Source of the DNA: Flavivirga aquimarina
GTDB lineage: Bacteria > Bacteroidota > Bacteroidia > Flavobacteriales > Flavobacteriaceae
Assembly: GCF_030540835.1 (NCBI RefSeq)
Contig: NZ_JAUOEK010000120.1
Coordinates: 1-64,000, forward strand
Direction: 5' to 3'
DNA length: 64,000 nucleotides
Made by a program: the position numbers and the translations under genes. This document shows, piece by piece, positions 43,000 to 53,292 of this stretch. The stretch's first letter is position 1, and each line of letters opens with the position of its first letter. The notes beneath the pieces are model-generated. The model was not told where the DNA came from and ran no database searches. It worked only from the letters and a program-made list of their open reading frames with translations.

Positions 43000-45267
43000 T
43001 TAAGCGTTTTCTTTCTTTATTAAGTTTAATGCAGAACCTTCTTTAAACCACTCAATTTGAGAATCGTTATAGGTATGGTTTAATTTGATTTCGTCTTTAC
43101 TACCATCTGTATGTACAACTTCAACTGTTAATTGCTTACCAGGAGCGAATTCATTTAAATCTGTAAAGTTAAATGTATCGTCTTCTTGAATTAAATCGTA
43201 ATCTGCTTCATTAGCAAATGTTAACCCTAACATCCCTTGCTTTTTAAGGTTTGTTTCATGAATACGAGCAAACGATTTTACAATAACCGCAGCAACACCT
43301 AAATGTCTGGGTTCCATAGCCGCATGCTCACGAGAAGAGCCTTCTCCGTAATTATGATCTCCCACAACTATTGTTTTTACTCCCGCAGCTTTATAAGCTC
43401 TTGCTGTATCTGGAACACCACCAAACTCTCCAGTTAATTGGTTTTTAACAAAGTTTGTTTTTTGGCCAAACGCGTTAACAGCTCCAATTAAACAATTATT
43501 AGAAATATTATCCAAATGTCCACGAAAACGCAACCAAGGTCCAGCCATAGAAATATGATCTGTAGTACACTTTCCAAACGCTTTAATTAATAATTTAGCA
43601 CCTGTAATTTCACTTCCAATTGGCTCAAAAGGTGTTAATAATTGTAGTCTTTCCGATGTTGGACTAACAGATACTTCTACACCACTTCCGTCTGCTACTG
43701 GTTCTACATAACCGGATTCTTCTACCGCAAAACCTTTAGGTGGTAATTCCCATCCTGTTGGTTCATCAAACATAACTTCTTGGCCATTTTCATTAATCAA
43801 CTTATCTGTTAACGGATTGAAATCTAAACGACCTGCAACGGCAATAGCCGCAGTTAATTCTGGTGACGCCACAAATGCATGTGTATTGGGATTACCATCT
43901 GCACGCTTGGCAAAGTTTCTGTTAAATGAATGTACTATACTATTTTTAGGAGCATTTTTAGGATCGCTATATCTAGCCCATTGCCCAATACAAGGTCCAC
44001 AAGCATTAGTGAAAATTTTAGCATCCAATTTTTCAAATACATTAAGAATACCATCTCTTTCGGCTGTATAACGAACCTGTTCAGAGCCTGGATTAATACC
44101 TAATTCTGCTTTCATTTTCAAGTCTTTATCCAGAGCTTGTTGTGCAATGGAAGATGCTCGTGATAAATCTTCATAAGAAGAGTTTGTACAAGAACCTATT
44201 AAACCCCACTCTACTTTTAATGGCCACTCATTTTCAGTTGCTTTTTCAGTCATTGCCGATCCAACTTCAGTAGATAAATCTGGAGTAAATGGTCCGTTTA
44301 AAAGCGGGCCTAATTCAGATAAATTTATATCGATAACTTGATCAAAATATTGTTCTGGATTTGCATAAACCTCAGCATCTGCTGTTAAATAATCTTTAAC
44401 TTGGTTTGCTGCATCAGCGATACCTTCTCTATCTGTAGCGCGTAAATAACGTTCCATGGACTCGTCATAACCAAATGTTGATGTTGTTGCTCCAATTTCA
44501 GCACCCATATTACAAATAGTTCCTTTTCCTGTGCAAGACATAGATGTTGCTCCTGGCCCAAAATATTCAACAATAGCACCTGTCCCTCCTTTCACGGTAA
44601 GGATTTCAGCAACTTTTAAAATAACATCTTTAGGTGCCGTCCATCCAGATAATTTACCTGTTAACTTCACACCAATTAATTTAGGAAACTTTAATTCCCA
44701 GGCCATACCTGCCATAACATCGACCGCATCTGCACCACCAACGCCTATGGCAACCATTCCTAAACCGCCTGCATTTACCGTATGTGAATCTGTACCAATC
44801 ATCATACCTCCTGGAAATGCATAGTTTTCTAACACCACTTGGTGAATAATACCAGCTCCAGGCTTCCAAAAACCAATACCATATTTGTTAGAAACAGATT
44901 CCAAAAAGTTAAATACCTCACTACTTACGCTATTTGCATGTTTTAAATCTACCGCAGCACCTTCTTTGGCTTGAATTAAGTGATCACAATGCACCGTAGT
45001 TGGTACGGCTACTTTACTTTTTCCGGCCTGCATAAATTGCAACAATGCCATTTGCGCTGTAGCATCTTGACACGCAATTCTGTCTGGTGCAAAATCTACA
45101 TAGTCTTTTCCTCTTTCAAAAGCTTTGGTAGGTGTACTATCCCAAAGGTGATTGTACAATATTTTTTCAGAAAGTGTTAGTGGTTTTCCAACAATTTCCC
45201 GGGCAGCATCTACGCGCTCTTTCATTCTCGCGTAAACCCCTTTTATCATATCAATGTCAAATGCCAT
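43000..45267 (-). CDS. Aconitate hydratase, mitochondrial-type
   Basis: This 755-residue TCA-cycle enzyme interconverts citrate and isocitrate via a [4Fe-4S] cluster. Cluster cysteines are in [15 protein letters not shown] and [12 protein letters not shown]; other signatures are [57 protein letters not shown] and [19 protein letters not shown] in the swivelling domain. Its length and sequence style match the eukaryotic mitochondrial form rather than long AcnA/IRP1 (about 890 residues). A different aconitase, AcnB, is encoded 1.5 kb away on the same strand. Whether to use the symbol acnA is uncertain, so none is given. Confidence 0.95.
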   Translation of the reverse strand: MAFDIDMIKGVYARMKERVDAAREIVGKPLTLSEKILYNHLWDSTPTKAFERGKDYVDFAPDRIACQDATAQMALLQFMQAGKSKVAVPTTVHCDHLIQAKEGAAVDLKHANSVSSEVFNFLESVSNKYGIGFWKPGAGIIHQVVLENYAFPGGMMIGTDSHTVNAGGLGMVAIGVGGADAVDVMAGMAWELKFPKLIGVKLTGKLSGWTAPKDVILKVAEILTVKGGTGAIVEYFGPGATSMSCTGKGTICNMGAEIGATTSTFGYDESMERYLRATDREGIADAANQVKDYLTADAEVYANPEQYFDQVIDINLSELGPLLNGPFTPDLSTEVGSAMTEKATENEWPLKVEWGLIGSCTNSSYEDLSRASSIAQQALDKDLKMKAELGINPGSEQVRYTAERDGILNVFEKLDAKIFTNACGPCIGQWARYSDPKNAPKNSIVHSFNRNFAKRADGNPNTHAFVASPELTAAIAVAGRLDFNPLTDKLINENGQEVMFDEPTGWELPPKGFAVEESGYVEPVADGSGVEVSVSPTSERLQLLTPFEPIGSEITGAKLLIKAFGKCTTDHISMAGPWLRFRGHLDNISNNCLIGAVNAFGQKTNFVKNQLTGEFGGVPDTARAYKAAGVKTIVVGDHNYGEGSSREHAAMEPRHLGVAAVIVKSFARIHETNLKKQGMLGLTFANEADYDLIQEDDTFNFTDLNEFAPGKQLTVEVVHTDGSKDEIKLNHTYNDSQIEWFKEGSALNLIKKENA

Positions 45268-45609
45268 AAAGTATATTATTTTTTGCTTAAGTGCTTCCCA
45301 AGATACGAAATAAGTACACGATTGAGAATTTGTATAACAAAAATTAGTCTATTTGAAATACAATTCAATTGCAATTTTTATCTTTACAACCTGTTATACT
45401 AATTTTTACCATATTATCTAAGTCTTTCTAAAAAGACAAGCTCAAAAAAATGAGTATTAAACGCACTGAATTCTTCTTATTTCAATGCACAGATAATTTG
45501 TACCATTTATTATAAAATTTTAACAAAATAGATTATCACAAATGGGTTAATTTATTACCATCCCTTGTATTTGCCCCTTTATAGTGTGATTAATTATACA
45601 ACAATAAAA
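45268..45609. other. Divergent intergenic region, aconitase / methyltransferase
   Basis: AT-rich non-coding stretch of about 340 bases. GTCTTT (45422-45427) and AAAGAC (45432-45437) form a small hairpin. No exact -7 box was found for either gene. Confidence 0.4.
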
Positions 45610-46449
45610 ATGAATAGTAAACAATTAATTAGTAGAGATATAGAACTTTTTTACCATAACGCATCTGAAGACACAAGATTGGAAAAAGGTATGGGAATAT
45701 TTGAGTTTGAAAGAATTAAATCTCTTATAGAAAAATATATCCCAACGCCATCATTAAAAATACTTGATGTTGGCGGCGGTACTGGAAAATATGCTGAATG
45801 GCTTGCTAAAAAAGGCCATCAAGTTCATTTGATTGACCCAATTTCAAAGCATATAAAAATAGCTCAAAAAAGAGCTTCTAAATTAAAAAACAAATTCACT
45901 GCTCAATTAGGTGAATCTAAAAAATTAGAGTTTCCCAATAACTTCGCTGACTTAATAATTTTACATGGTCCTTTGTATCATCTTCAAAAAAAAGAAGATC
46001 GAGAATTATGTATTAAAGAGGCTAAACGTGTTCTAAAAGCCAACGGTATTATTTTAGGTTTTGCAATTAATTATACAGCATCAACCTTAGTAGGATTATT
46101 AAATGGTCTTATTCATAAAAAGGCTTTTTTTGAAATGTGTAGAGAGGAATTAACTACTGGAACACATTATCAACCTATTGAATTTCCTTGGCTCTTAGCA
46201 GAAGCTTATTATCACAAACCAGAACAACTCAAAGAGGAATTTATAAATCAAAAATTAAGATATATAAACACTTATGCTGTTGAAGGAATAACTTGGTTAG
46301 ATAAAGATTTCTTTACTAATATGCTAAATAATAAAAGAAAGGAGACTTTATTAAAACTTATAAAAATAACGGAAAACGATAATGCACTTTTAGCTTTTAG
46401 TCCACACATAATGATCGTTGTAAAAAAATCACCAAACTATGGGAAATAA
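45610..46449 (+). CDS. Class I SAM-dependent methyltransferase
   Basis: About 279 residues. The SAM-binding motif I is LKILDVGGGTGKYAEWLAKKG, then motif II with the acidic LIDPI, motif III FADLIILHGPLYHL and motif V KRVLKANGIILGF. The C-terminal half is helical and specific to a subgroup; substrate (small molecule or protein) is unknown. The ATG at 45610 is chosen over the in-frame ATG at 45565 because the family core begins with NSKQLISRDIELFYHNAS. It overlaps the next small gene by 11 bases, so the two are co-translated. Confidence 0.85.
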   Translation: MNSKQLISRDIELFYHNASEDTRLEKGMGIFEFERIKSLIEKYIPTPSLKILDVGGGTGKYAEWLAKKGHQVHLIDPISKHIKIAQKRASKLKNKFTAQLGESKKLEFPNNFADLIILHGPLYHLQKKEDRELCIKEAKRVLKANGIILGFAINYTASTLVGLLNGLIHKKAFFEMCREELTTGTHYQPIEFPWLLAEAYYHKPEQLKEEFINQKLRYINTYAVEGITWLDKDFFTNMLNNKRKETLLKLIKITENDNALLAFSPHIMIVVKKSPNYGK

Positions 46450-46651
46450 AAAAAGGTATTACAAAGCATTTATTGAAAATAATGGTTTACTCAATGAAAT
46501 AGAAGTTGGAAGAAAAGTTGGTCTTGATGAAAACGAAACTATGAAAATAGTTTCTCAACTTTTACAGGAGCATAAAATCAAATATATGGAACATAAAGCT
46601 TCTAATTACAGTTTAACAAAAAAATGCAAAAAGAGAAATAAAATTAGGTAA
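46439..46651 (+). CDS. Tiny winged-helix-like protein
   Basis: This 70-residue basic protein reads MGNKKRYYKAFIENNGLLNE, then VGRKVGLDENETMKIVSQLLQEHKI and NYSLTKKCKKRNKIR. The arrangement, helix, helix-turn-helix and a short beta-like wing, resembles a minimal winged helix, and similar small proteins occur in Flavobacteriaceae as I recall. It overlaps the methyltransferase stop by 11 bases. DNA binding is inferred only from shape and charge. It could be a partner or regulator of the methyltransferase. Confidence 0.7.
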   Translation: MGNKKRYYKAFIENNGLLNEIEVGRKVGLDENETMKIVSQLLQEHKIKYMEHKASNYSLTKKCKKRNKIR

Positions 46652-46715
46652 CGCATTTAAACATAATCTTATTGAACTTTTGAGTTTGTTTCTAGCCCTT
46701 ATATCATAAATGAAA

Positions 46716-46739
46716 AGCCCGAGTTGGAAAACTCGGGCT
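46716..46739 (-). terminator. Terminator of acnB (possibly bidirectional)
   Basis: AGCCCGAGTT (46716-46725) and AACTCGGGCT (46730-46739) form a perfect 10-bp stem with a 4-base loop. On the minus strand TTTTCA follows, 28 bases past the acnB stop. The stem also lies 65 bases after the small plus-strand gene. Confidence 0.85.
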
Positions 46740-46766
46740 CTATATAATTTGAATAATCTGATTAGA

Positions 46767-49541
46767 TTATAAAACTAACTCTTTTTGAGAAGGCTTAAAT
46801 CTGGTTAAAACAATACCATCTACAGCTGCTTCATATTCATCCATAGTAGGTGTTCTACCTAAAATTGTAGATAATACGACTACTGGTGTTGATGATAATA
46901 AAGATTCTCCTTTTTTCTCACCAGAATCTTTTACCACTCTTCCTTGGAACAAACGCGTAGAAGTAGCCATTACAGTATCACCTGGTTCTGCTTTTTCTTG
47001 ATTACCCATGCATAAGTTACACCCCGGACGTTCTAAGTATAACATGTTTTCGTATTTAGTACGTGCAGCTCCTTTTGGTGCGCTATCGTCAAATACAAAT
47101 CCTGAATACTTTTCTAATACTTCCCAGTCTCCTTCTTCTTTTAACTCATCAACAATATTATAGGTTGGTGGCGCAACTACTAATGGTGCATTAAATTCAA
47201 CTTTACCTTGTTGTGCCTCAATGTTTTTTAACATTTGAGCTAAAATTTTCATATCTCCTTTATGAACCATACAAGACCCAACAAATCCAAGGTCTACTTG
47301 CTTTGTTCCTCCATAATAAGATAATGGTCTGATTGTATCATGTGTATAGCGTTTTGAAACATCTTCATTGTTTACATCTGGGTCTGCAATCATTGGTTCT
47401 GCAATCTCATCTAAATCAATGACAACTTCTGCGTAGTACTCAGCATTAGCATCTGGTCTTAAGGCTGGTTTTATTCCAGTCTTAATCTCTTGAATTCTAG
47501 TATTAGCTTTATCTACTAAACCTTGTAGTACCTGCTTTTGGTTATCCATACCTTTATCAATCATGATTTGGATACGATCTCTTGCAATCTCTAAAGATTC
47601 GATTAAAGTTTCATCTTCTGAAATACAGATGGAAGCCTTCGCTTTCATCTCTGCAGTCCAGTCTGTGAATGTAAAGGCTTGGTCTGACGTCAAAGTACCA
47701 ATGTGTACTTCAATAATTCTTCCTTGAAATACATTTTCTCCACCAAACTGCTTTAGCATTTGTTGTTGTGTTGCATGAACCACATCACGGAAGTCCATAT
47801 AGCTTTTCATATCTCCTTTAAAAGTTACTTTAACTGACTGGGGAATTGGCATTGTTGCTTCTCCAGTTGCTAAAGCTAAAGCCACAGTTCCTGAATCTGC
47901 TCCAAAAGCAACTCCTTTTGACATACGTGTGTGCGAGTCTCCACCAATAATGATATCCCAATCTCCTACTGTAATATCGTTTAATACTTTATGAATTACA
48001 TCCGTCATGGCGTGATATACTCCTTTAGGATCACGAGCTGTAATTAATCCGAAGTCATTCATAAACTTCATTAATCTAGGAATGTTAGCCTTAGATTTGT
48101 TATCCCAAACAGATGCTGTATGACACCCTGATTGGTAAGCACCGTCAACAATAGGAGAAATAACTGTTGCTGCCATCATTTCTAACTCTTGAGACGTCAT
48201 TAACCCTGTAGTATCCTGAGACCCTACAATGTTCACTTCAACACGAACATCGGACCCTGCATGTAACGTTTTACCTGGCGTCGTTCCTACTGCGTTTTTG
48301 TTGAATATTTTTTCTACTGCTGTTAAACCTTGCCCTTCAATAGAAATTTCTTTTGATGTAGCATATACTTGAGGCACCTCAATTCCTAAAATTTTAGCAG
48401 CTAATGTCTGTAGTTTTTTACCGAAAACAACTGCATAAGATCCACCAGCCTTAATAAACTCCACTTTTTGTGGTGTTAAAGCTGCTGAAATATCTTTTAA
48501 TTCTTTATCTCCGTTATATAACTTTTTAGTTTTTGTATTGATAGTTAGAACAGTTCCTGTTTCTACAGAATATTCTTGTTTTAAAACAGGCTCTCCATCT
48601 GCATCAACAATTGTATTTCCTTCTGCATCTTTTTGCTTTACCCAGTTTTTAAGGTCAATACCAATACCTCCGGTTACTCCAACTGTAGTTAAAAATATTG
48701 GAGAAATACCGTTTGTTCCTGCTATTACTGGCGCAATATTAATAAATGGCACGTAGGGACTTGATGATACTCCTGTCCATAATGCTACATTATTTACACC
48801 CGACATTCTTGAGGATCCCACTCCCATGGTGCCTTTTTCTGCAATTAACATCACACGTTTATCCGGATGCTGTTCTTTTAAAGCCAACACTTCTTTTTGC
48901 ATGTCTTTGTTATGCTCAAAAATACACTGACCGTGTAACTCTCGATCTGATCTTGAATGTGCATCTGCACCAGGAGACAGTAAATCAGTAGAAATATCAC
49001 CTACACCAGCAATATAAGTTACGACTTGAATCTCTTCATCAATTTCAGGAAGTTTTGTAAAGAATTCTGCTTGTGCATAGCTTTCTAATAATTCTTTAGC
49101 AATAGGGTTTCCTTCTTTATAAGCAGCTTCTAAACGTTCTGTATCTGCTTCGTATAAGAACACTTGAGTTTTTAAAACTTTGGTAGCTTCAGCAGCTATA
49201 GCTGCATCACTTCCTAAAACTAAGTCTAGAAGCACTTCAATTGAAGGGCCTCCTTTCATATGTGATAATTGCTCTAATGCAAAAGCAGGTGTAATTTCTT
49301 TAACAACAGATTCACCAAGAATAATTTCTTTTAAAAACTTAGCCTTAACCCCTGCAGCACTTGTTGTACCTGGTAAGGTGTTATAAATAAAAAACTTTAG
49401 AGAGTCTTCTCTATGTTCATTGTCTGAATCTTTAATTTGCGAAATAATTTCGCTTAACAATTCAGCCCCATCAATTGGCTTAGGGTGAAGTCCCTGAGCT
49501 TTTCTTTCTTCGATCTCCTTGATGTAATCGTTATAGTTCAT
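46767..49541 (-). CDS. acnB: Aconitate hydratase B (bifunctional with 2-methylisocitrate dehydratase)
   Basis: About 924 residues. It has the AcnB-specific N-terminal HEAT-like helical domain (about 1-160, MNYNDYIKEIEERKAQG), the swivelling domain next (GADAHSRSDRELHGQCIFEH, MGVGSSRMSGVNNVALWTG) and then the catalytic domains with cluster cysteines in GCHTASVWDN and PGCNLCMGNQ. Domain order is that of AcnB, not of the mitochondrial type. The start at 49541 is chosen over an in-frame ATG at 49610 because family proteins begin at this point. AcnB may bind its own RNA in other bacteria when the cluster is lost; nothing in the sequence tests that here. Confidence 0.96.
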   Translation of the reverse strand: MNYNDYIKEIEERKAQGLHPKPIDGAELLSEIISQIKDSDNEHREDSLKFFIYNTLPGTTSAAGVKAKFLKEIILGESVVKEITPAFALEQLSHMKGGPSIEVLLDLVLGSDAAIAAEATKVLKTQVFLYEADTERLEAAYKEGNPIAKELLESYAQAEFFTKLPEIDEEIQVVTYIAGVGDISTDLLSPGADAHSRSDRELHGQCIFEHNKDMQKEVLALKEQHPDKRVMLIAEKGTMGVGSSRMSGVNNVALWTGVSSSPYVPFINIAPVIAGTNGISPIFLTTVGVTGGIGIDLKNWVKQKDAEGNTIVDADGEPVLKQEYSVETGTVLTINTKTKKLYNGDKELKDISAALTPQKVEFIKAGGSYAVVFGKKLQTLAAKILGIEVPQVYATSKEISIEGQGLTAVEKIFNKNAVGTTPGKTLHAGSDVRVEVNIVGSQDTTGLMTSQELEMMAATVISPIVDGAYQSGCHTASVWDNKSKANIPRLMKFMNDFGLITARDPKGVYHAMTDVIHKVLNDITVGDWDIIIGGDSHTRMSKGVAFGADSGTVALALATGEATMPIPQSVKVTFKGDMKSYMDFRDVVHATQQQMLKQFGGENVFQGRIIEVHIGTLTSDQAFTFTDWTAEMKAKASICISEDETLIESLEIARDRIQIMIDKGMDNQKQVLQGLVDKANTRIQEIKTGIKPALRPDANAEYYAEVVIDLDEIAEPMIADPDVNNEDVSKRYTHDTIRPLSYYGGTKQVDLGFVGSCMVHKGDMKILAQMLKNIEAQQGKVEFNAPLVVAPPTYNIVDELKEEGDWEVLEKYSGFVFDDSAPKGAARTKYENMLYLERPGCNLCMGNQEKAEPGDTVMATSTRLFQGRVVKDSGEKKGESLLSSTPVVVLSTILGRTPTMDEYEAAVDGIVLTRFKPSQKELVL

Positions 49542-49742
49542 AAAATATATGTTTTCAATGTTAATGTGGCTTGAAAAAAGTAATGTTATTTTTTTCGAAA
49601 AGCGACGCAAAATACGAATTTAATGCAAAGTTTTAAAAATAAACCATGTAATACATGCACTTACAATAGTAATTTATTATTGTGGCATTATTAATTAATA
49701 TGATTTGCTTTTTATCATTATTTTTTGGAAAAAAATGACAAT

Positions 49743-50906
49743 TTAATAAGTATTCTTCTTAAATAAATCTTTTTTGATAAAATTTGAATCTCTTAAGTTA
49801 GTCATTGGTATTTCAAAATATTTAAATAGTAAATGAGATAATCCAAATGATGAAAACCAATACAGTAAAAGAATTAAAAAGTTAACCGTCAATGATGCAT
49901 CTTCTACGTTAATAAAATTCTGAATTGTAAGTAGCACTAATGAATAATTAATAAGGTATAAAGCATAGGACAAGACACTTATCTTAGTGATGGTATGCTT
50001 AAAAAGTCCTCCTTTTTTCCAATTACTAAAAAAAGGAAAAAACAACAATAAACTTATCGATAATAGGGGTAAGTAAAAAATATTAAAAAATAACTGATGG
50101 TTTTCTGGTTGCATGTTAAATAAGAAAATACAGCAATGTAATACCAAAAATAACAATACTCCCATTATTAGAAACCATTTTTTATATCGGTTCCAGATTA
50201 AATTATACGATTGTGCTATATAAGCAGCCAAAAATCCATAATATATACTATCCATTCTATAAACAACGACCTTTCTTATATGCTGACTCCAATCATGATG
50301 CGAAATGATATCATGGCTGGTATGATAATCTATACGCAAAAAAGTTATTACAATTATTACGACCAAAGACATCGCTAAGTACAACTGTTTTTTAGCGCCA
50401 TTTTTAAAGAGTGATAATAAAACAAATAATATTAAAGGCCCAACTATATAAGCATATTCTTCAATAGACAAACTCCATGATTCTGTAAAAAAATCTGGAT
50501 GTGGACTTGAAAAATTCTGTAAAAAAACAAAAAAGTAACCGACGTTCTCAATAATTTTTTCGTGCAGAAAATAAAAGAGAAGTATGTTTAAAATGAGAAT
50601 TAAAAAATAATTTGGCAAGGTTCTAAACCATCTTCGTACCCAGAAATATAAAAAATCATTGATTTTTACGTTCCCTTCATTAATTTGTTTTAACAAAATC
50701 CCTCCAATTAAATAACCACTTAAAACAAAGAAAAGATCTACTCCTACTGTTCCAAAAAACTGGACGATCGTTAGGTATATATTATGTTTATTAGGGAAAA
50801 GTAATAGTGTAGAATGTGAGCACAAAACCAATAGAATTGCTAATGCTCTAATAATATCTAATCCAAAAATTCTATGCTTGCTATTTACATACATCGATGA
50901 ATTCAA
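49743..50906 (-). CDS. Acyltransferase-3 family membrane O-acyltransferase (OafA-like)
   Basis: This 387-residue protein has about ten membrane helices and the family opening HRIFGLDIIRALAILLVLCSHSTLL, with the catalytic-type His in LCSHS and the following VQFFGTVGVDLFFVLSGYLIGG. Such enzymes transfer acetyl or similar groups to surface polysaccharides or lipids. The acceptor is unknown. It follows MoxR by 11 bases in the same direction and may be the tail of that operon, although the roles look unrelated. Confidence 0.9.
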   Translation of the reverse strand: MNSSMYVNSKHRIFGLDIIRALAILLVLCSHSTLLLFPNKHNIYLTIVQFFGTVGVDLFFVLSGYLIGGILLKQINEGNVKINDFLYFWVRRWFRTLPNYFLILILNILLFYFLHEKIIENVGYFFVFLQNFSSPHPDFFTESWSLSIEEYAYIVGPLILFVLLSLFKNGAKKQLYLAMSLVVIIVITFLRIDYHTSHDIISHHDWSQHIRKVVVYRMDSIYYGFLAAYIAQSYNLIWNRYKKWFLIMGVLLFLVLHCCIFLFNMQPENHQLFFNIFYLPLLSISLLLFFPFFSNWKKGGLFKHTITKISVLSYALYLINYSLVLLTIQNFINVEDASLTVNFLILLLYWFSSFGLSHLLFKYFEIPMTNLRDSNFIKKDLFKKNTY

Positions 50907-50917
50907 TGTACAAAAAT

Positions 50918-51871
50918 TTAAAACAGGCTTTTAATAATATCTTCTTCTGAAATACCTTCTGCCTCTGCTTTATAGTTTTTAATAATTCTATGTCTTAAAA
51001 TACTATTCGCTACGGCCTGAACATTTTCAATATCTGGAGAGAATTTGCCATTAATTGCAGCATGTGTTTTAGCTGCTAAAATTAAATTCTGTGAGGCCCT
51101 GGGTCCAGCTCCCCAATCAATATATGTCTTAACCAAGTCTGAGGCTGCATCACTATTTGGCCTTGTTTTACCTACCATAGTTACTGCATATTCAATAACA
51201 TTGTCTGCTACGGGAATACGACGAATGAGATGTTGAAAATCGATTATTTGCTGTGCCGAAAATAAAGCATTCACTTTAGCCTGTGTATCGGTTGTGGTTG
51301 TTTTAACAACTTCTACTTCTTCCTTAAAAGTAGGGTAATCTAAATTAACTGCAAACATAAATCGGTCTAATTGAGCTTCAGGTAATGGATACGTTCCTTC
51401 TTGCTCAATAGGGTTTTGCGTTGCTAAAACAAAATATGGTAAACTTAATTTATAATGATGCCCAGCTACGGTAACTGCTCTTTCCTGCATAGCTTCTAAA
51501 AGAGCTGCTTGTGTTTTAGGGGGTGTTCTATTAATTTCGTCGGCTAAAATGATATTTGAAAAAATAGGCCCTTTTATAAATTTGAAATGACGGTCTTCGT
51601 CTAAAATCTCACTGCCTAATATATCACTTGGCATTAAATCTGGAGTAAATTGAATACGCTTAAAATCTAACCCCAATGCTTGTGCAATGGTGTTAACCAT
51701 TAGGGTTTTTGCTAAGCCTGGAACACCTATTAATAACGAGTGACCTCCTGAAAAAATAGAAATTAAAATTTGATTTACAACTGTATCTTGCCCAATAATA
51801 ACTTTGGCTATTTCAGTTTTTAAATCCTTATATTGTTTTACAAATTGTTCGATGGCAGCTACATCAGACAT
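50918..51871 (-). CDS. MoxR-family AAA+ ATPase
   Basis: This 317-residue cytoplasmic ATPase has Walker A GVPGLAKT (49-56), Walker B ADEINR (110-115), a sensor 1 region FVLATQNPIEQEGTYPLPEAQLDRF and arginine-rich late helices. MoxR ATPases are chaperone-like and usually precede DUF58 and von Willebrand A genes (BatA-E set); here neither follows, as the next gene is an acyltransferase. It lies 4 bases after the SurA-like gene, so it may work with, or merely share a transcript with, the periplasmic folding factors. Confidence 0.95.
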   Translation of the reverse strand: MSDVAAIEQFVKQYKDLKTEIAKVIIGQDTVVNQILISIFSGGHSLLIGVPGLAKTLMVNTIAQALGLDFKRIQFTPDLMPSDILGSEILDEDRHFKFIKGPIFSNIILADEINRTPPKTQAALLEAMQERAVTVAGHHYKLSLPYFVLATQNPIEQEGTYPLPEAQLDRFMFAVNLDYPTFKEEVEVVKTTTTDTQAKVNALFSAQQIIDFQHLIRRIPVADNVIEYAVTMVGKTRPNSDAASDLVKTYIDWGAGPRASQNLILAAKTHAAINGKFSPDIENVQAVANSILRHRIIKNYKAEAEGISEEDIIKSLF

Positions 51872-51875
51872 ATAT

Positions 51876-53291
51876 TTATTTTTTTAACCAATTACCTGAA
51901 AATTCACAGTCTCTAAAATCTCCATTAATTTTTATATAAGTATCTAACATTTTTTCTTCCTGCCATTTTTCAATAGCTTTTATTTGTTTTTCTTGAAGTG
52001 CTAATTCTTTAATTTTCAAAAAGTCTCTTGCATAACTGGCTTTATGCTCATCTATTCTGTCTGTAACCTTTATAATCTTGAATGAAACATTTCCTTTACG
52101 ATCTTGTTCGGTAAAAACCTGACTAACCTCGTTATCTTTTAAATTCTGAATTTGGGCATATTGTTCTGGTCCCATTTTTGTCAAATCAAAATTATAATCT
52201 TGAGTTCGTGGATTAATAAGTTGCCCACCGTCTCCACGGGTTTCTTTTTCGTCACTTGATTCTCTTGCTGCATCTGCAAACGTAATATCACCACTAACGA
52301 TACTTTGTCTCACTTTTTCTAAACGACTTTTTGCTTCTTTTATAGCTTCACTCGACACTTTTGGAAATAGCAAAACGTGGCTTACATCGTATTCCTGACC
52401 TCTAATTTTTTGACAATATATAATGTGATAACCAAATTCTGTTTCAAAAGGATCTGAAACCTCACCTTCTTGAAGCGTAAAGGCAGTTTCTCTAAATTCC
52501 TTTGCCATCATAGGCTTTTTTCTGTTCAGTGTATATATATAATTGGCCTCTTTCATGCCTGGATCTTGTCCGTAAAGCACAACTTTTGAACGAAAGCTAG
52601 CACCATTTTCAACCACATCTGCCTTGAATTGTTTTAAGCGGTCAATAACTTTTTGTTTCTCTTCTTCAGATACTTTTGGCTTTGCAACAATTTGTGCTAC
52701 TTTAAGTTCGGTACCAAAAATAGGTCGTTTATCTTCCGGTATTTTATCAAAAAATATGCGAACTTCTTCTGGAGTTACTTCAATTTCTTCAACAATTTTA
52801 GCTTGCATTTTTCCCGCTAATTGATTGTTCTTATTTATTTCAAACATTTCTTCTCTAAAACTCTCTTCATCTTCTTTTTTATATATTTCCAAAAGCTTTT
52901 CCATAGAACCGTTGGTTGATTGCAAAAATTGCTGAATTTGGTAATCTACTTGTTGCCGAATTTCTGCATTAGATATTTGAACACTATCTTGAATGGCATG
53001 GTGCGTATACAATTTATCCTCCAGTAACTTACCTAATAATTGACAGTCTGTAACGCCTTCTAGCGAACCTCCAGATGCTATTATTTGCTCTCTTTGTGTT
53101 GGCATATCTGAATCTAAAATAATGAAATCGCCTACAACAGCAGCTACCCCATCAACTTTTTTAGCATTTTTAGTAAGTGTTGAATCTACTTTTTTAACGT
53201 CCTCTTTTTTAACGTCTTCCTCAATAATTTCCTGCGCAGACATAACATTTACAACTAGTAAGGCTATGTATAAAATTGATATATGTTTCAA
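51876..53291 (-). CDS. SurA-like periplasmic peptidyl-prolyl isomerase
   Basis: About 471 residues. A signal peptide (KHISILYIALLVVNVMSAQ) leads to a SurA N-terminal helical domain with DSDMPTQREQI and two parvulin (PPIC) domains (about 165-270, TELKVAQIVAKP to FGYHIIYCQK; about 275-385, YDVSHVLLFPKV). It should chaperone unfolded outer-membrane proteins, matching the many beta-barrels here. The TTG at 53291, one base after the upstream stop, gives a compact signal peptide; an ATG at 53330 would overlap the upstream gene by 38 bases and is the alternative. It is the third of three SurA-type genes in a row. Confidence 0.88.
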   Translation of the reverse strand: MKHISILYIALLVVNVMSAQEIIEEDVKKEDVKKVDSTLTKNAKKVDGVAAVVGDFIILDSDMPTQREQIIASGGSLEGVTDCQLLGKLLEDKLYTHHAIQDSVQISNAEIRQQVDYQIQQFLQSTNGSMEKLLEIYKKEDEESFREEMFEINKNNQLAGKMQAKIVEEIEVTPEEVRIFFDKIPEDKRPIFGTELKVAQIVAKPKVSEEEKQKVIDRLKQFKADVVENGASFRSKVVLYGQDPGMKEANYIYTLNRKKPMMAKEFRETAFTLQEGEVSDPFETEFGYHIIYCQKIRGQEYDVSHVLLFPKVSSEAIKEAKSRLEKVRQSIVSGDITFADAARESSDEKETRGDGGQLINPRTQDYNFDLTKMGPEQYAQIQNLKDNEVSQVFTEQDRKGNVSFKIIKVTDRIDEHKASYARDFLKIKELALQEKQIKAIEKWQEEKMLDTYIKINGDFRDCEFSGNWLKK

Positions 53292-53292
53292 A

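Noticed and set aside
43817-44824. Several ORFs on the opposite strand of the mitochondrial-type aconitase
   Set aside because: They overlap a conserved enzyme throughout, with no independent motif.
45422-45437. Small hairpin GTCTTT/AAAGAC as terminator
   Set aside because: It lies between divergent genes and has no T run, so termination is unlikely.
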